This document shows positions 1 to 5,535 of a DNA stretch of 5,536 nucleotides, piece after piece (the stretch's first letter is position 1; each line of letters begins with the position of its first letter). The notes under the pieces were generated by a model, which was not told the DNA's origin, ran no database searches, and was given only the letters and a program-made list of their open reading frames with translations. The stretch comes from an uncultured Clostridia bacterium (GTDB taxonomy: Bacteria > Bacillota > Clostridia > Oscillospirales > Acutalibacteraceae), in contig CANQLQ010000150.1 of NCBI GenBank assembly GCA_947624755.1, positions 1-5,536 on the forward strand, given 5' to 3'. A program made the translations under genes and the position numbers.

Positions 1-123
1 TTTTTATCTTAGTCTGTGATAGACTTCTTTTCGCGGGGTTCATTTGACGTTAAATATAAATTTGTCCCGCGTAATTCCTGCGGGCGATGCCCGTGGGCGA
101 CCACACGGGGTCGCCCCTACGCG
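1..123. repeat. GC-rich multi-hairpin palindromic element, cut by window edge
   Basis: A stretch in which 66-123 is about 74% G+C, in otherwise AT-rich intergenic DNA. Perfect stems: AGTCT/AGACT (11-15/21-25); CGCGGG/CCCGCG (32-37/66-71); CGCGTA/TACGCG (68-73/118-123), enclosing CGGGC/GCCCG (81-85/89-93, 3-nt loop) and GGGCGACC/GGTCGCCC (95-102/109-116, 6-nt loop). The last three form a cruciform-like three-way junction; the 32-37 arm competes for the same strand. It has no coding potential and looks like a REP/MITE-type dispersed palindrome. From memory only, similar sequences are scattered in related clostridial genomes. The element may continue beyond base 1. Confidence 0.6.
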
Positions 124-162
124 ATTTATTAAAAAATTAGTTTGCGAAAGCCATGAGTATTT

Positions 163-235
163 GACAAAGTATTACGAAATATTTGCAAGCAAGATAAGTA
201 TTAATGAAGCGCCGATTTAATCAGCGCTTCCTTAG
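163..235 (+). repeat. Left copy of inverted flanking repeat
   Basis: 163-204 matches the reverse complement of 5494-5535 at 38 of 42 positions without gaps. Similarity resumes in the inner part, where both copies share GATTTAATCAG followed by a TTCC-containing end, after a 2-nt length difference. The outer end begins GACAAAGTATTACG and the inner end faces the genes. This copy additionally has a local GAAGCGC/GCGCTTC stem (206-230) that the right copy lacks. Confidence 0.8.
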
Positions 236-266
236 TATATTTACCTTTAATTCGGCTGTTTAGCCG
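206..266 (-). terminator. Weak terminator-like hairpins after the M18 gene
   Basis: Leaving the operon on the minus strand, the first stem is CGGCT/AGCCG (253-266, 5 bp, 4-nt loop), 15 nt past the stop, without a U-tract. The second is GAAGCGC/GCGCTTC (206-230, 7 bp, 11-nt loop), followed by a moderately T-rich ATTAATACTTATCTT. The second is the better candidate, but its tail is not a continuous T-run and it overlaps the dispersed repeat. Termination here is inferred mainly from position. Confidence 0.35.
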
Positions 267-281
267 CACCTTCACATAAAA

Positions 282-1682
282 TCAGGACTTGAAAAATGCT
301 TCACAAGCTTTAAATGTGCTGTACACGTCCGCTTTTGCAACAACTTCAAACGGAGCGTGCATTGAAAGAACAGGTACGCCGAGGTCAACAACATCAATGT
401 TGAGGTTTGCAAGAAACATTGCAACCGTTCCTCCGCCGCCTTCGTCAACCTTGCCAAGTTCGCCTATCTGCCAGCAGACTTTTGCTTCATCAAGTATCGC
501 ACGAACCTTGCCTACAAATTCAGCGCTTGCGTCAGATGTGCCGGATTTACCCCTTGCCCCGGTATATTTTGTCACAACAACGCCGTGATTGAGGAAAGCG
601 GCATTGAGCTTGTCATGAACTGACGGGTAATTAGGGTCAAAGCCTGCATTTACGTCAGCCGAAAGGCATTGTGATTTGCTAAGAGCATGGCGGCCTTTGA
701 TACCTTCGCTTTCAGCAAGGTCGGCAATGAAATATTTAAGGAATGCCGAATTAAGACCGGTGTTTCCGTCCGAACCGATTTCTTCCTTATCCGCAAGCAC
801 CATAATGGCAGTATGTTCGGGAACGTCAAGACTGAAAAGTCCCTCAATACCCGGATATGCGCAAACCCTGTCGTCGTGACCGTAAGCTCCGATAAGACTG
901 CGGTCAAAGCCGATATCTCTCGCTTTGAAAGCCGGAACAAGTTCAAGCTCTGCCGAAACAAAATCAGCTTCGGTAATACCATACTTTTCATTGAGAAGTT
1001 TTAAAATATTAAGCTTTACAAGCTCACTGCCGCTGTCATCTTTAAAAGGACGGCTTCCTATGAGAATATTAAGCTCTTCACCTTTAATACCTTCGGCGAG
1101 AGTACGTTTGCTTTGTTCCTTTGCAAGGTGCGGAAGAAGGTCGGTAATTACAAACTGCGGTTCGTCCTCTTTTTCACCGAGATTTACATTTACAACGCTT
1201 CCGTCTTTCTTTATAAATACGCCGTGAAGCGAAAGAGGAATAGCGGACCACTGGTATTTACGAAGTCCTCCGTAGTAGTGGGTTTTGAAATATGCCATTT
1301 CACTGTCTTCATAAAGCGGTGTGGGTTTAAGGTCAAGACGAGGGGAGTCAATGTGTGAAGCGACAATCTTTGCCCCTTCGCTCATACCCTTTTTGCCGAT
1401 AACCGCAAGAATAACAGCTTTTGAACGGTTGTTGTAATAAATTTTGTCCCCTTGGCAATATTTTTTTGCCGGGTCAAATTCTTCAAAGCCGTTTGCCTTT
1501 GCCTTTTCAATTATATAGGCATTACATTCTCTTTCGGTTTTTGCGGCATTCAAAAAATTCATATAGCCTTTGCAAAACTCATCGGCTTTTCCCGTTTCAT
1601 CACCGTACACTTCGTCAAAATGTTCTTTTTTTAAGCAAAGCTCCTCTTTGAGAAGCTCTGCTTTGCTTTTTTCTTCACTCAT
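282..1682 (-). CDS. M18 family zinc aminopeptidase
   Basis: A 466-residue dinuclear zinc metallopeptidase of family M18 (aspartyl aminopeptidase/PepB type), which removes N-terminal residues, typically acidic ones, from peptides in the cytoplasm; members form large dodecameric shells. The metal and catalytic residues are visible in order: His110 in SHIDSPR, Asp270 in GHDDR, the Glu pair 300-301 in DKEEIGSDG (general base and ligand), Asp343 in SADVNAG, and His442 in SMHAPFE. The KYQWSAIPLSLHG region (about 142-154) and GGGGT (415-419) are further family-like segments. The set is complete, so it should be active. Substrate preference cannot be read from sequence. The ATG at 1682 has a strong GGGAGGA ribosome binding site 6 nt upstream, 16 nt after the transglycosylase stop. 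It is the last gene before the left flank and probably ends the operon. Confidence 0.96.
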   Translation of the reverse strand: MSEEKSKAELLKEELCLKKEHFDEVYGDETGKADEFCKGYMNFLNAAKTERECNAYIIEKAKANGFEEFDPAKKYCQGDKIYYNNRSKAVILAVIGKKGMSEGAKIVASHIDSPRLDLKPTPLYEDSEMAYFKTHYYGGLRKYQWSAIPLSLHGVFIKKDGSVVNVNLGEKEDEPQFVITDLLPHLAKEQSKRTLAEGIKGEELNILIGSRPFKDDSGSELVKLNILKLLNEKYGITEADFVSAELELVPAFKARDIGFDRSLIGAYGHDDRVCAYPGIEGLFSLDVPEHTAIMVLADKEEIGSDGNTGLNSAFLKYFIADLAESEGIKGRHALSKSQCLSADVNAGFDPNYPSVHDKLNAAFLNHGVVVTKYTGARGKSGTSDASAEFVGKVRAILDEAKVCWQIGELGKVDEGGGGTVAMFLANLNIDVVDLGVPVLSMHAPFEVVAKADVYSTFKACEAFFKS

Positions 1683-1688
1683 AAATAG

Positions 1689-1695
1689 TCCTCCC
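1689..1695 (-). promoter_or_regulatory. Strong ribosome binding site of the M18 gene
   Basis: GGGAGGA with 6 nt to the ATG at 1682 is the best Shine-Dalgarno match in the window. It lies in the 16-nt gap after the transglycosylase stop and confirms the aminopeptidase start. Confidence 0.85.
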
Positions 1696-1698
1696 GGT

Positions 1699-2259
1699 TT
1701 ATAATTTATATAACCTGTTATATATATTTTCGGTCTTTACGACCTTTTTCACATATGAATCCGTTGAAGCAAACGGAATTTTTTCAAGATGTATGCCGTC
1801 AGATGAATACTCTTTGTTTTTTAGCCATTTCGATACATTTCCGAGTCCGGCATGATAAGCCGCAACAACAGTTTCCTTGTCGCCAAACATTTTAAAAAGA
1901 ATATTATACAGCATACAGCCGTATTTTATTGACGTTTCGGGATCAAACAGTTTATCTTCATCAAGAACTTCCTTTGTCTTTGACTGAAGCCAGCGGAAAG
2001 TTTCGGGAAGAATCTGCATAAGTCCTTTTGCGTCGGCGGACGAAACAGCATTCGGATCAAAGTTGCTTTCATTTTTTATTACGGCATAAACAAAAGATTT
2101 TTCAAGATTATATTTCTCAGTATAGAATTTGACAAACTTCTCGTATCTAAGCGGATATAATGTTTTGGACAGTGAAAGAAAGCCGTAATATGAAACAAAG
2201 ACAACGGCGGCCGCAAGAAAAAGCGCTAAAAATGATTTTGCTGTTTTCTTATATTTCAT
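1699..2259 (-). CDS. Membrane-anchored lytic transglycosylase, SLT domain
   Basis: A 186-residue protein with a Lys-rich N-terminus and one hydrophobic segment (about 9-30), which reads as a signal anchor or uncleaved signal, placing the rest outside the membrane. The SLT (Slt70/MltC-like, family 1) fold covers about 40-180. It has the catalytic Glu64 in the NES motif (63-65), GLMQ (79-82), AYHAG (134-138, where AYNAG is the commoner form) and SYVKKV (168-173). Such enzymes cleave the MurNAc-GlcNAc bond of peptidoglycan with formation of 1,6-anhydroMurNAc, serving wall remodelling or insertion of wall-spanning machines. No LysM or other wall-binding domain is present, so it is a minimal catalytic unit. 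It starts 3 nt after coaE with an AAGGTGG site inside the coaE 3' end. I see nothing that says which wall process it serves. Confidence 0.93.
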   Translation of the reverse strand: MKYKKTAKSFLALFLAAAVVFVSYYGFLSLSKTLYPLRYEKFVKFYTEKYNLEKSFVYAVIKNESNFDPNAVSSADAKGLMQILPETFRWLQSKTKEVLDEDKLFDPETSIKYGCMLYNILFKMFGDKETVVAAYHAGLGNVSKWLKNKEYSSDGIHLEKIPFASTDSYVKKVVKTENIYNRLYKL

Positions 2260-2262
2260 TTA

Positions 2263-2838
2263 TCAATCCACCTTTTCAAGCTCTTTTGAAAGTTCATACG
2301 GCGTGAAGTTTCTTATTATTATATCTGCTTTTTGCAAATAATATTCATCTTCTTTTTGTGCATTTATTCTTGTCATTGCCTGCTCAACTGAAATTTTATC
2401 TCTTTTAAGTATTCTTTCAAGCCTTATTTCAAGCGGCGCATGTACAACAATTATTTTTTCGCACAATGATTTTGAAGGACTTTCAAGAAGGGCGGCGGCG
2501 TCGATAACGCACTTTTCAAAGCCTTCTTCCCCGCCTCTTTCAATCTCTTTGCAAAAAATTTCATTAATTGCGCTGTGGGTGATTCGATTTAGCTTATCTG
2601 TATTTTCATGTGACGAAAAAGCTCTTTGGGCAAGTTTTCCTCTGTCAAGCGACCCATCGGGAAGAATTATATCACTTCCGAAAGATTTTGCAAGAGTTTT
2701 TAGCACAGGCGAACCTTTTTGTGTTACCTTTCTTGCCGCCTTATCACCGTCAATAACAAAAAAGCCCTTTTCCAAAAGCATTGCGGCAACCGTGCTTTTG
2801 CCCGCCCCCGTTTTTCCGGTAAGACCGTAAACAATCAT
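2263..2838 (-). CDS. coaE: Dephospho-CoA kinase
   Basis: Catalyses the last step of coenzyme A synthesis, ATP-dependent phosphorylation of the ribose 3'-hydroxyl of dephospho-CoA, in the cytoplasm. The 191-residue length is typical. Seen: a P-loop at 5-16 (GLTGKTGAGKST), an acidic DGD motif at 30-32, the LNRITH segment (83-88) of the CoA-binding region, VIDAAALLES (111-120), a basic lid region (about 138-150) and RINAQ (157-161). Several positions differ from the commonest family form: GKTGAGKS rather than GG(I/T)G(S/T)GKS, DGD rather than DAD, and His-Ser where His-Pro is usual. The core P-loop Lys14/Ser15 and the acidic residues are retained, so I read it as an active, lineage-specific variant. 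The ATG is 3 nt after the ywlC stop, and its GAGGTG ribosome binding site lies inside the end of ywlC, indicating tight coupling. Confidence 0.95.
   Translation of the reverse strand: MIVYGLTGKTGAGKSTVAAMLLEKGFFVIDGDKAARKVTQKGSPVLKTLAKSFGSDIILPDGSLDRGKLAQRAFSSHENTDKLNRITHSAINEIFCKEIERGGEEGFEKCVIDAAALLESPSKSLCEKIIVVHAPLEIRLERILKRDKISVEQAMTRINAQKEDEYYLQKADIIIRNFTPYELSKELEKVD
2268..2274 (-). promoter_or_regulatory. Transglycosylase ribosome binding site embedded in coaE
   Basis: AAGGTGG lies in the final coaE codons (Lys-Val-Asp) with 8 nt to the ATG at 2259. It supports that start and suggests translational coupling between coaE and the transglycosylase gene. Confidence 0.75.
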
Positions 2839-2841
2839 AGC

Positions 2842-3879
2842 TTACACCTCAATAATATTAAAAGCGGCGGCTCTTACAAGGCGGTTAAAAACGGCAAGTC
2901 CCATTCCGCTCATTTCCGGAAAACGCGCATAAACAGTCTTTGCTCCAACCTCGTCAACCTCTCGTAAGGCTTCAAAAATTCGGGTTGCCTGAGAATAAGA
3001 ATCATTTTCTTTTCCGTAGGTTATTGTCTTAAAACCGTTCAATTTGTCCGCGTCCTCTTCAAAGCAAAGAACTGCTGTGCTTTCGTCGGAATTTTCGCTT
3101 ACAAATTTTTTATAGCTTTCAAACTCGCCTTTTACAATAACGACCTTAGCCTTCGGTGAATAATGTTTATATTTCATTCCCGGAGAAGAGGGAACAGCAT
3201 CTTTGGCAAGTTTATCATAAACCGCACTGTCAATTTCAATCTCACCGAGTACGCTTTCAAGCATTTCGGGTGTAATTGCTCCGGGGCGAAGAAGCCTTGG
3301 TACAGGGGCTGCAAGAGTAATTACCGTTGATTCAACGCCGACTTCGCAGTCACCTGCGTCAACTATCATTTCGATTTTCCCGTCAAGGTCAGAAAGAACA
3401 TACTTCGCATTCGTAGGGCTTGGTCTGCCCGAAGTATTGGCCGACGGAGCGGCAAGGGGAACGTCCGCCTTTTCAATTATTGCTCTTGCAATTTCATTTG
3501 ACGGCATTCTGACTGCCACCGTGTCAAGCTTTCCGCTGACTTCGGCAGGTACGATATCGGACTTCGGAAGAATTATTGTCAGCGGTCCCGGCCAATATTT
3601 TACGGCAAGGTTTTTTGCTTTTTCGGGTATCTCTCTTACAAGCGGCTTCCACTGTGACAGATCGCTTATATGAACAATAAGCGGATTGTCAGAAGGTCTG
3701 CCTTTTGCCTGATAGATTTTTTTGACCGCCTCGCTGTCAAGCGCATTTGCCGCAAGACCATACACGGTTTCGGTAGGAATTGCGACAAGCCCGCCGTTTT
3801 TTAAAATTGCGCCCGCTTCTTCAAGATTTTTATCATCGGGCGAAGTTACTTTTATAAGTTTTGTTTTCATTATATACAT
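2842..3879 (-). CDS. ywlC: Threonylcarbamoyl-AMP synthase, two-domain Sua5/YwlC type
   Basis: Makes L-threonylcarbamoyl-AMP from threonine, bicarbonate and ATP, the first step of t6A at position 37 of ANN-decoding tRNAs; TsaB/TsaD/TsaE then transfer the group. The YrdC-type catalytic domain spans roughly residues 8-215 with PTETVYGL (35-42), the KxR...SxN signature as KGRPSDN (59-65), APSAN (144-148) and GVEST (181-185). A linker with SPGMKYKHY (232-240) leads to the C-terminal Sua5 domain ending near GMGLAVFNR (325-333). The 345-residue length matches the long YwlC form (B. subtilis about 346) rather than short TsaC. Two in-frame ATGs exist, at 3879 and 3870. I keep 3879 because the AAAGGAAAA ribosome binding site already lies about 14 nt from it, but a start at 3870 (MKTK...) aligns well with YwlC and cannot be excluded. 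It follows prfA after 30 nt. Confidence 0.96.
   Translation of the reverse strand: MYIMKTKLIKVTSPDDKNLEEAGAILKNGGLVAIPTETVYGLAANALDSEAVKKIYQAKGRPSDNPLIVHISDLSQWKPLVREIPEKAKNLAVKYWPGPLTIILPKSDIVPAEVSGKLDTVAVRMPSNEIARAIIEKADVPLAAPSANTSGRPSPTNAKYVLSDLDGKIEMIVDAGDCEVGVESTVITLAAPVPRLLRPGAITPEMLESVLGEIEIDSAVYDKLAKDAVPSSPGMKYKHYSPKAKVVIVKGEFESYKKFVSENSDESTAVLCFEEDADKLNGFKTITYGKENDSYSQATRIFEALREVDEVGAKTVYARFPEMSGMGLAVFNRLVRAAAFNIIEV
2845..2850 (-). promoter_or_regulatory. coaE ribosome binding site embedded in ywlC
   Basis: GAGGTG is formed by the last two sense codons of ywlC (Glu-Val), 6 nt before the coaE ATG. It fixes the coaE start and means ribosomes finishing ywlC pass directly over the coaE initiation region. 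Confidence 0.8.
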
Positions 3880-3909
3880 TATATAAAAGATTTTCCTTTT
3901 TTTAAATCA

Positions 3910-4983
3910 TCAGTTTTCGCTTTTCTGAAGCTTTTCGGCGGTGTCAGCCGTGATGAGTGCGTCGATCACCTCGTCCATATCACCGTTTATAAACTGTTCA
4001 AGCTTATATATAGTAAGGCCGATTCTGTGGTCGGAAACTCTGCATTGAGGAAAGTTATAGGTTCTTATCTTTTCACTTCTGTCTCCTGAGCCTACCATAG
4101 ACTTTCTTTCATCGGCAAGCTGACTGCTCTGCTTTTCTCTTTCGGCCTCGTAAAGTCTTGTCCTGAGAACCCTCATCGCCTTATCTTTGTTTTTGTACTG
4201 GCTTCTTTCGTCCTGACATTCAACAACGACTCCCGTAGGCAAATGGGTAATACGAATTGCCGAATCTGTTTTGTTGATATGCTGACCGCCTGCACCGCTT
4301 GAGCGGAAAGTATCAATCTGCAAATCCTTGGGATTGATTTCAATGTCAACCTCTTCGGCTTCGGGCAAAACCGCAACAGTTGCGGCGGACGTATGGATCC
4401 TGCCCTGCGATTCCGTTTCGGGAACTCTCTGAACCCGGTGAACCCCGCTTTCAAATTTAAGACGGGAATATGCGCCCTCGCCTATAACCATAAAGCTTAT
4501 TTCCTTAAAGCCGCCGAGCTCAGTCTCGTTAGCATACATCACTTCGGTTTTCCAGCCCTTCTTTTCGCTGTACATACTGTACATTCTGAAAAGAACCGCG
4601 GCAAAAAGAGCAGACTCCTCTCCTCCCGTTCCGCCACGAATTTCAACGATAACATTTTTGTCATCGTTCGGGTCTTTGGGCAGAAGAAGAATTTTAAGTT
4701 CGTCCGAAAGGCGCTGTTCATCTTTTCTTGCTAAATCGAGTTCTTCGAGCACCATTTCACGCATCTCTTTGTCAAGGCCGCCTTCGTAAAGCATCTCTTT
4801 CGCTTCTTCAATACTTTTTTTTGCCGCCTTATATTCACGGTATTTAAGCACTATCGGCTCAAGATTTTTATGTTCTTTTATAAGGGCGGTATATTTTTCA
4901 ATATCGTTTATGACGTTTGTGTCGAAAAGCATTTCGCTTACTTCTTCAAACCGCTTTTCAACACTGCTGAGTCTGTCAAGCAT
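3910..4983 (-). CDS. prfA: Peptide chain release factor 1 (RF1)
   Basis: Cytoplasmic class I release factor that enters the ribosomal A site at UAA and UAG stop codons and triggers hydrolysis of peptidyl-tRNA. At 357 residues it has normal RF1 length. Visible hallmarks are the N-terminal helical domain (about 1-100), the GTGG segment (118-121), the RF1-type stop-codon reading tripeptide P-E-T (188-190, where E. coli RF1 has PAT), and the catalytic GGQ loop (232-234) within SSGAGGQHIN. The PxT tripeptide separates it from RF2, which uses SPF, and no programmed frameshift is seen. One small oddity is Cys314 in the PQCR segment, where Gly, Asn or Ser is more familiar. The ATG at 4983 overlaps the end of the DUF951 gene and has GGG-containing Shine-Dalgarno sequence 8 nt upstream. 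The prmC methyltransferase gene that often neighbours prfA, and whose product methylates the GGQ glutamine, is not in this cluster. Confidence 0.98.
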   Translation of the reverse strand: MLDRLSSVEKRFEEVSEMLFDTNVINDIEKYTALIKEHKNLEPIVLKYREYKAAKKSIEEAKEMLYEGGLDKEMREMVLEELDLARKDEQRLSDELKILLLPKDPNDDKNVIVEIRGGTGGEESALFAAVLFRMYSMYSEKKGWKTEVMYANETELGGFKEISFMVIGEGAYSRLKFESGVHRVQRVPETESQGRIHTSAATVAVLPEAEEVDIEINPKDLQIDTFRSSGAGGQHINKTDSAIRITHLPTGVVVECQDERSQYKNKDKAMRVLRTRLYEAEREKQSSQLADERKSMVGSGDRSEKIRTYNFPQCRVSDHRIGLTIYKLEQFINGDMDEVIDALITADTAEKLQKSEN

Positions 4984-5173
4984 TATCTTCGCCCTGCCCT
5001 TTCATAATTTTCTTTATATTTTTTTCCGCTTTTGCTCTTGACACCATAACTTCGTGTCCGCATTTTCTGCAGCGGATTTTAAAATCCATACCGACACGCA
5101 AAACATCAAATTCATTGTTTCCGCACGGATGATTTTTTTTCATAACAACAATGTCTCCTACTGCAACATTCAT
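4976..5173 (-). CDS. DUF951 family small protein, possible zinc-binding
   Basis: A 65-residue basic protein matching the DUF951 family (short Firmicutes proteins of unknown function) in length and pattern: an N-terminal VGDIV segment (5-9), a KKNHPCG segment (12-18), VLRVGMDF (24-31), then CRKCGHEV (35-42) and a Lys-rich tail. His15/Cys17 with Cys35/Cys38 (and His40) could form a zinc site; that is inference. The reading frame stays open upstream to a TTG at 5227. I chose the ATG at 5173 because family homology starts there and the extra 18 residues look like leader sequence. The ribosome binding site for this ATG is weak (AGAAG, 7 nt spacing). It is the first gene after the promoter, and its stop overlaps the prfA start by 8 nt, suggesting translational coupling. 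Its cellular role is unknown; proximity to RF1 only hints at a link to translation. Confidence 0.86.
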   Translation of the reverse strand: MNVAVGDIVVMKKNHPCGNNEFDVLRVGMDFKIRCRKCGHEVMVSRAKAEKNIKKIMKGQGEDNA

Positions 5174-5288
5174 AACCGTTCTTCTGTCCGGAACCGAATT
5201 ATTCCGGAAAATCCTTTCAGTATTCAATCTTAGGAAACTCTGATTAGTTAAATATTTCCTTAAAATTTCACAAGAAATTTTTACCTAT
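5174..5288 (-). promoter_or_regulatory. Structured 5' leader of the operon
   Basis: The predicted untranslated leader contains three successive inverted repeats. 5262-5281 has an 8-bp AT-rich stem with a 4-nt loop. 5232-5260 has AGGAAA/TTTCCT with a long loop. 5187-5208 has a 7-bp TCCGGAA/TTCCGGA stem with an 8-nt loop, ending 13 nt before the ATG. I find no T-box motif and no riboswitch class that I recognise, and none of the stems has a U-run typical of an attenuator. Whether it regulates anything is open. Confidence 0.4.
5187..5208 (-). other. Hairpin immediately upstream of the DUF951 start
   Basis: TCCGGAA (5187-5193) and TTCCGGA (5202-5208) are perfect inverted repeats around 8 nt. On the mRNA an AAAGGA motif (5217-5212) lies just upstream of the stem and the ATG 13 nt downstream. 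Folding would shorten the distance between them from 38 to about 16 nt. The same sequence could equally be a protein-binding dyad or chance. Confidence 0.5.
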
Positions 5289-5294
5289 TTATAT

Positions 5295-5323
5295 ATTATA
5301 TCAAATCGGTCAAAAAATATCAA
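5295..5323 (-). promoter_or_regulatory. Sigma-A promoter for the six-gene operon, extended -10
   Basis: On the minus strand there is TTGATA (5323-5318, 5 of 6 to TTGACA), a 17-nt spacer, and a perfect TATAAT (5300-5295). The spacer ends in TGA, so TG precedes the -10 with one base between and gives the extended -10 form. Transcription would begin near 5288, leaving a leader of about 115 nt before the DUF951 ATG at 5173. It is the only near-consensus promoter I noticed, and it points at the operon. Confidence 0.82.
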
Positions 5324-5460
5324 TCCTTCTGATATTACTTGATAAATAAAGTAACCGCTGTCTAACCCGAAGTCAAAAAACAAGGATAAGAATTTCGCCG
5401 CTGTGCAATAATTATCTTAATACTAAGTAATAATAGTTGCACTGACGTTCTGATAAAAAT
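5324..5460. other. Non-coding stretch between promoter and right repeat
   Basis: AT-rich DNA with no supportable gene on either strand. Besides the 40-bp palindrome it has a short direct repeat, CCGCTGT at 5355-5361 and 5398-5404, and a 9-mer CTTAATACT at 5416-5424 that recurs in the right repeat at 5493-5501. I see no second promoter and no RNA gene here. Confidence 0.5.
5403..5442. repeat. Imperfect 40-bp palindrome upstream of the promoter
   Basis: GTGCAA (5403-5408) pairs with TTGCAC (5437-5442). Inside, after a 2x2 mismatch, ATTAT (5411-5415) can pair with ATAAT, and CTTA/TAAG close a 4-nt centre (5416-5427), with a 2-nt bulge on one side. It is AT-rich with no T-run on either side that would make a clear terminator. 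It lies about 80 bp upstream of the -35 and could be part of the neighbouring repeat element or a binding dyad. Confidence 0.5.
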
Positions 5461-5535
5461 TTAGGGAATCACTGATTAAATCACGCATAAGGCTTAATAC
5501 TCATCTTGCTTGCAAATTTTCCGTAATACTTTGCC
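5461..5535 (-). repeat. Right copy of inverted flanking repeat
   Basis: On the minus strand this reads from GGCAAAGTATTACG at the window edge inward to GATTTAATCAG, GATTCCC and TAA, aligning with 163-235 in opposite orientation. It probably continues past the window end, since the left copy has related-looking sequence outside its match. It lies in intergenic DNA, about 140 bp upstream of the operon promoter. Confidence 0.8.

Noticed and set aside
1..281. CRISPR array, tRNA or riboswitch in the left flank
   Set aside because: There are no regularly spaced direct repeats, no cloverleaf, and no riboswitch core that I recognise; the structure is better explained by palindromic repeats.
289..588. 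Open reading frame on the plus strand, antisense to the M18 gene
   Set aside because: It lies opposite the strongly supported aminopeptidase, has no recognisable family pattern, and its composition follows from the codon pattern of the real gene.
2263..2838. coaE as a decaying gene because of altered motifs
   Set aside because: The frame is intact and full length, the P-loop lysine and acidic residues are kept, and it has an optimal ribosome binding site.
4393..4734. 113-codon plus-strand reading frame inside prfA
   Set aside because: It is antisense to conserved RF1 motifs, with no family resemblance and no ribosome binding site that I could support.
5174..5227. N-terminal extension of DUF951 from the TTG at 5227
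   Set aside because: The extra 18 residues do not resemble the family, the TTG has no good ribosome binding site, and the internal ATG starts exactly where the family pattern begins.
5307..5312. TTGACC as the -35 element
   Set aside because: It leaves only 7 nt to TATAAT; TTGATA at 5318-5323 gives the correct 17-nt spacing.
163..5535. Composite transposon or genomic island delimited by the inverted repeats
   Set aside because: The enclosed genes are core housekeeping genes in a coherent operon with uniform style, and there is no transposase or integrase.
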